From Patescibacteria group bacterium (GTDB lineage Bacteria > Patescibacteriota > Gracilibacteria > UBA1369 > JAHJTR01): a stretch of 7,781 nucleotides of DNA. Numbering within the stretch: position 1 is the stretch's first letter; each line of letters begins with the position of its first letter. Position numbers and translations under genes: made by a program. This document shows positions 4,603 to 7,781 of the stretch, piece after piece. The stretch spans positions 1-7,781 of the forward strand of contig JAHJTR010000036.1 of NCBI GenBank assembly GCA_018829865.1, given 5' to 3'. The notes beneath the pieces are model-generated. The model had not been told where the DNA came from, made no database searches, and saw nothing but the letters and a program-made list of their open reading frames with translations.

Positions 4603-5838
4603 TTACCTCGAACTTCGAGAAAAAGATCTTCTGTTTTGGTTTCTGTTGCCGAAGCGTTGTGTTCTTGATGATTGAGGTCTTTTTGATGCGTTTGGGTCTA
4701 TTTTTTCTGAGGGAATTTCGGCGTGTGATACGAATGGTAGTGATTTGTTGATTAGTTTTTCTATTCTTTTTACTTTATCTCCTTGATCGGCTGTTACGAA
4801 TGAGATGGCTTTTCCTGAGCGGCCGGCGCGGCCCGTCCTTCCTATTCTATGAACATAATCTTCGGAGTTTTCGGGGAGATCGTAGTTTATGACCAATGAA
4901 ATTTGTTTTACATCGATGCCTCGCGCGGCTATGTCTGTGGCTACCATTATTCTGAATTGGCCATTTGAGAAACCTTTGAGGGCTTTTTCTCTTTGGCATT
5001 GTGAGCGATTTGAATGGATTTCGGTTGCTGTGTGTCCCATTTCGTTGATTTTCTGTGTGATTTTGCGGGCGCCGTGTTTTGTTCGCGAAAAGATGAGCGT
5101 TGTGTCTTGGCTGTAATCACCTAGTAAGGATTTCAGTAAACGTAATTTATGGAGGTGGGAAATGACAAATAATTCGTGCTCGACATTTTTTGCTGAGGTT
5201 CCCTGCGGAGCAATTTCGACTCTTAGGGGTGTTTTCATGAATGCGCTTGCCAGAGATTCAATTGACTGGGGCATTGTTGCTGAGAAGAGCATCGTTTGGC
5301 GGTTTGTTGGGGCGGATTTAAGTATTCGTTTGATTTGGGGGAGGAAGCCGACATCAAGCATGCGGTCGGCTTCATCTAGTGTGATGATTGAGAGTTTGTT
5401 TAGGCAGTATAGTTTTTGATTTAATAAATCGTCTAATCGGCCCGGTGTTGCGATGACTATATGTGGATTTTGCCTTAAGGCTTGGACTTGGGGGCGTTGG
5501 TTTACTCCTCCAATAATAACTGCTGATCTAAGGCCAAGAGGGGTGCCAATATCCGAAATCGCCTGCTTAACTTGCTGCGCGAGCTCTCGGGTTGGAACCA
5601 TAATTAGGCCTTGAGCGCCTGAGCTCATAATTTTTTGAATCATGGGGACGCCAAAAGCCAGAGTTTTGCCTGTACCTGTTTGGGCAATTCCGATTATGTC
5701 TTTGTCTTCAATTGCAGCCGAAATCACTTGATTTTGAATTGGCGTCGGCGTTTTGAAATCTTTTTTATCGAGGATAGAAAGGATTTTTTGATTAATTCCC
5801 AGATTTTGGAAATTTTCGGTGTTTTGTTCGTTTGTCAT
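4603..5838 (-). CDS. rhlE: DEAD-box ATP-dependent RNA helicase, RhlE type
   Basis: A complete 411-residue DEAD-box protein that remodels RNA, typically in ribosome assembly, RNA decay or cold growth. Visible parts are the Q motif (F10, then TPTPIQ at 30-35), motif I AQTGTGKT (52-59), PTRELA (82-87), GG (110-111), TPGR (131-134), DEAD (155-158), SAT (186-188), LIFSRTK (248-254), ATDIAARGID (300-309) and HRIGRTGRAGR (330-340). A short basic tail rich in Arg, Ser and Asn (about 385-411) replaces a folded C-terminal domain and probably binds RNA loosely; this fits RhlE better than DbpA or CsdA. The ATG at 5838 gives the expected start about 10 residues before the Q-motif Phe. There is no Shine-Dalgarno sequence. 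A promoter at 5952-5980 implies a long leader. The symbol reflects the subfamily, not proven orthology. Confidence 0.93.
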   Translation of the reverse strand: MTNEQNTENFQNLGINQKILSILDKKDFKTPTPIQNQVISAAIEDKDIIGIAQTGTGKTLAFGVPMIQKIMSSGAQGLIMVPTRELAQQVKQAISDIGTPLGLRSAVIIGGVNQRPQVQALRQNPHIVIATPGRLDDLLNQKLYCLNKLSIITLDEADRMLDVGFLPQIKRILKSAPTNRQTMLFSATMPQSIESLASAFMKTPLRVEIAPQGTSAKNVEHELFVISHLHKLRLLKSLLGDYSQDTTLIFSRTKHGARKITQKINEMGHTATEIHSNRSQCQREKALKGFSNGQFRIMVATDIAARGIDVKQISLVINYDLPENSEDYVHRIGRTGRAGRSGKAISFVTADQGDKVKRIEKLINKSLPFVSHAEIPSEKIDPNASKRPQSSRTQRFGNRNQNRRSFSRSSR

Positions 5839-5945
5839 GAGTATATATCATAAAATAGGTGTGACCCTGTAATCTTTAACGTCACATTTATGATACAACA
5901 TGTAAGATACGAGTCCTTAATTGAGGTTTTTGTGAACCTCGATTA
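5839..5945 (-). promoter_or_regulatory. Long putative 5' leader of rhlE with two possible stem-loops
   Basis: If transcription starts near 5945, the leader is about 107 nt. It begins with the stem GAGGTT/AACCTC (5923-5940, loop of 6) and later has TGTGAC/GTCACA (5860-5886, loop of 15). Neither is followed by a U-run, so neither looks like a terminator or attenuator. The role is unknown; a control element or operator is possible. Confidence 0.35.
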
Positions 5946-5951
5946 GCTTGT

Positions 5952-5980
5952 ATAATGATTGAAAATTAGGGAGTTGTCAA
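5952..5980 (-). promoter_or_regulatory. rhlE: Promoter upstream of rhlE
   Basis: On the minus strand a perfect TTGACA (5980-5975) is followed after 17 nt by CATTAT (5957-5952), four of six matches to the -10 consensus; TTATAC at 19 nt is an alternative. It lies just past the stop of the upstream membrane-protein gene (5993), so rhlE can be expressed independently of it. Confidence 0.55.
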
Positions 5981-5992
5981 GGGTGTGTTTTT

Positions 5993-7781
5993 TTATTCAT
6001 AGCTAATTTCAAATATCCTGCCGTTTTCACTTCTATAGATCTCTTTGAATGTTTTTGGGTTATTCTCTGTCCATTCATAATAAAATTTTGGCAGTGAATT
6101 TGACATGTCTTCTGAAAGGAATCCCAGTACAAAGTAATCGATTTGATCTGCTTTCAAATTGTTTAGCCAATCATCGTAGGATTTGGCTACTAGAATTGAT
6201 TCATCTGAATCGATGAAGTCGTGGTAGAGGCAATCGGGGCAATTATTGACGTTTGTGTATGAGACGTTTCGTGCGTAATCTCCTCCATATAAATAATACG
6301 GAAAAATAAAATTTGCGTAGCTGATATTTGCGTTTTTGGGAATGTTTGCTTGAACCCATTTGAACATTTCGACTGTATGGGACATTTTGTTTGGGGAATA
6401 GTAGGCTTCTTTGAATAGTTGGTTGAAGCCGTTTTCGTTTCGGATCATATTAGAGGATTGGAGGAAGAGAGCGCTTGATATTATTAAGGCGGGTAAAAGA
6501 GGGATGAAGATGTGTTTCTTTTTTTTGATTAGACCGTATGTGCAACCGAATATTGATAATAGTATTACTGTGAAAATGGTTGTGTGAAGCGGGTATTGGT
6601 TGTAAAGAAAGGAATTTAGGCCCCAGATGCTTGATATTGAGTCGGGGATTTTTAGATATGTGAGGAGTGTGAGGAGTAAAGTTATTAGGAACATTGCGGT
6701 TTTCCATTTTTTTGGAATGCAGAATAGGGTGAATAGACCTAGACAAGCCATATATAAGCTAATGCCGTATCTGATATTTGTTGCATGGATGGTCCAGGGG
6801 GCTTTTAGGTAGAAGATAAGCCATAAACAGAGACTTAGGAATATGCTGATTTGAAGTAGGCTTTTGGAATATTTTTTTTTGTACAGACTTTTGATTGCGC
6901 ATCCTATAGGTGAAAAGAATCCTATGATAACAAAAATGATGGTGTATCCAATTGAATTGAGGTGATTTTGAGCCAGCTCTTTTATGAGCGCGGGGCTGTA
7001 ATTATGGGTGAGGTTATGCCAAATGCTGTCTTGCAGTATTTTTTCGGTATAGCCCTTGTATCCTTTGAATAATGTTTGCGAAAGAATTGATAATTCCCCG
7101 GGGAAAAAGGGATTTTGGGTGTAGATGTAGTTTCTGATGTAGAAGTATCCTCCTATTGTTATTATTAAGAGGTTTAGAAGTGTTGTTGGAATTTTAAGTT
7201 GTTGGTATTTTTTGATTGAGATTAGGAGGAATCCAATCATGATGGGGAGGAAAAAGATTAGGCTTGTGTATTTGATTCCGAGGCCAATACCGATAGTGCA
7301 GGCGAGTAGGAAGGAGTTTTTTTTGAAGTTGGAGTTTTTAGATAATTTTAATAAATAGTAAATTGATGAGAGGATGAAGAATGCTAAGAATACATCGCCT
7401 TGGGGGACGGATGCGGCTTGTCTTAGGACAATTGGGGATGCGATAAATAATATTAGAAATATTGTTTTTTTTGTTGAGTCTTGGTTTAGGATGTCTCCTA
7501 TCTTTGAAATTAAAATTATAAATAAGAGATAAATTGGGATGTTGCTGAGGTTAATTAAGATGTCGCTTCGGAAGGGGAGAATGTTCCAGGAAAAATAGAG
7601 TTCTTGATTTGCGGGGTAATAGCCGATTGGTCCTGCGAAGGCGCTGTTGAAGGGGATGTGGGTGCTTAGGTTTTGTATCCAATTGATGACGATTGGGAGA
7701 TGATAGAGTTGAGCGTCGATTTCGGTGACTAGAATGGTGCTGGCAAAATAGGTTAAGTGAGCTAATAAGCCGATTAATGCT
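5993..7781 (-). CDS. Polytopic GT-C/PMT-like glycosyltransferase-family membrane protein, 5' end outside window
   Basis: The frame stays open from the TAA at 5993-5995 to the right edge, giving 595 visible residues; the ATG at 7240 is internal. Counting from the first complete codon, the start shows a membrane helix followed by EIDAQLYHLP (20-29). This resembles the Asp-bearing first extracytoplasmic loop of GT-C enzymes (PMT/ArnT-like), where the acid is catalytic. Next come GYYPANQELYF (53-63), VPQGDVF (125-131) and GIGLGIKYTSL (164-174), also family-like. Several hydrophobic helices follow. The last 135 or so residues, after SSNMIRNENG, form a soluble C-terminal domain with a close cysteine pair (NCPDCLY). 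Such proteins usually transfer a sugar from a polyprenyl-phosphate donor outside the membrane; the acceptor is unknown. The assignment rests on topology and short motifs. The promoter is outside the window. Confidence 0.75.
   Translation of the reverse strand, partial: ALIGLLAHLTYFASTILVTEIDAQLYHLPIVINWIQNLSTHIPFNSAFAGPIGYYPANQELYFSWNILPFRSDILINLSNIPIYLLFIILISKIGDILNQDSTKKTIFLILFIASPIVLRQAASVPQGDVFLAFFILSSIYYLLKLSKNSNFKKNSFLLACTIGIGLGIKYTSLIFFLPIMIGFLLISIKKYQQLKIPTTLLNLLIITIGGYFYIRNYIYTQNPFFPGELSILSQTLFKGYKGYTEKILQDSIWHNLTHNYSPALIKELAQNHLNSIGYTIIFVIIGFFSPIGCAIKSLYKKKYSKSLLQISIFLSLCLWLIFYLKAPWTIHATNIRYGISLYMACLGLFTLFCIPKKWKTAMFLITLLLTLLTYLKIPDSISSIWGLNSFLYNQYPLHTTIFTVILLSIFGCTYGLIKKKKHIFIPLLPALIISSALFLQSSNMIRNENGFNQLFKEAYYSPNKMSHTVEMFKWVQANIPKNANISYANFIFPYYLYGGDYARNVSYTNVNNCPDCLYHDFIDSDESILVAKSYDDWLNNLKADQIDYFVLGFLSEDMSNSLPKFYYEWTENNPKTFKEIYRSENGRIFEISYE

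Noticed and set aside
4333..4675. Two plus-strand open frames of about 100 codons over the hairpin cluster
   Set aside because: Their residues are translations of the repeat units in different frames (for example EAEYNSAPT and RSGVQLRSN), and they run into the antisense of rhlE.
5921..5942. Hairpin GAGGTT/AACCTC as a terminator of the membrane-protein gene
   Set aside because: No T-run follows on either strand, and it lies downstream of the rhlE promoter, so it is better seen as leader structure.
5951..5956. TATAAT on the plus strand as a promoter
   Set aside because: It has no good -35 box and no plus-strand gene follows it; the bases are explained by the minus-strand -10 region.
7238..7240. 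ATG at 7240 as start of the membrane-protein gene
   Set aside because: The same frame is open for another 180 codons to the window edge and encodes clear GT-C-like features (EIDAQLYHLP, IKYTSL).

Overview
The window is AT-rich bacterial DNA using the standard genetic code (complete genes end in TAA, TAG and TGA; TGA is not read through). The gene mix resembles Patescibacteria/CPR genomes: a small GIY-YIG nuclease, a stand-alone Smr protein, a RelBE-like module, RecQ, an RhlE-type helicase and a large GT-C-like membrane protein. Many starts lack a Shine-Dalgarno sequence. The lineage is an inference from family resemblance, not a proof.

Layout. 1-111: C-terminal end of a GIY-YIG protein (+). 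167-424: Smr-domain protein (-), converging on it. 555-845 and 813-1526: two unrecognised genes, tail to tail and overlapping by 33 bp; the first has a perfect-consensus promoter. 1604-1735: a decayed copy of the recQ promoter and first 26 codons. 1747-2300: a toxin-antitoxin operon (ribbon-helix-helix antitoxin and RelE/ParE toxin, 4-nt overlap) with a tandem operator over its promoter. 2422-2553: the intact copy of the recQ 5' segment, leading into full-length recQ (2476-4296). 4297-4602: hairpin-forming repeats between the converging recQ and rhlE genes. 4603-5838: DEAD-box RNA helicase (-), with a promoter at 5952-5980 and a leader of about 107 nt. 5993 to beyond 7781: a polytopic GT-C/PMT-like protein (-), open past the right edge.

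The most notable structure is the toxin-antitoxin cassette. It lies between two direct copies (132 bp, 10 mismatches, no gaps, offset 818 bp) of the recQ 5' region, as if it entered at the recQ start and left a dead 5' fragment behind while recQ stayed intact. A second structure is a family of seven short hairpins: one lies between the cassette and recQ and six lie downstream of recQ. Stem changes are mostly compensated, loops are always 3 nt, and one flank (GCTCCAAC) is invariant, as in REP-like elements. A third is the unrecognised gene pair at 555-1526, whose right-hand member lacks the G-over-C excess seen in recQ, suggesting an accessory locus. The genes do not form one pathway: nucleic-acid maintenance genes flank a variable segment.
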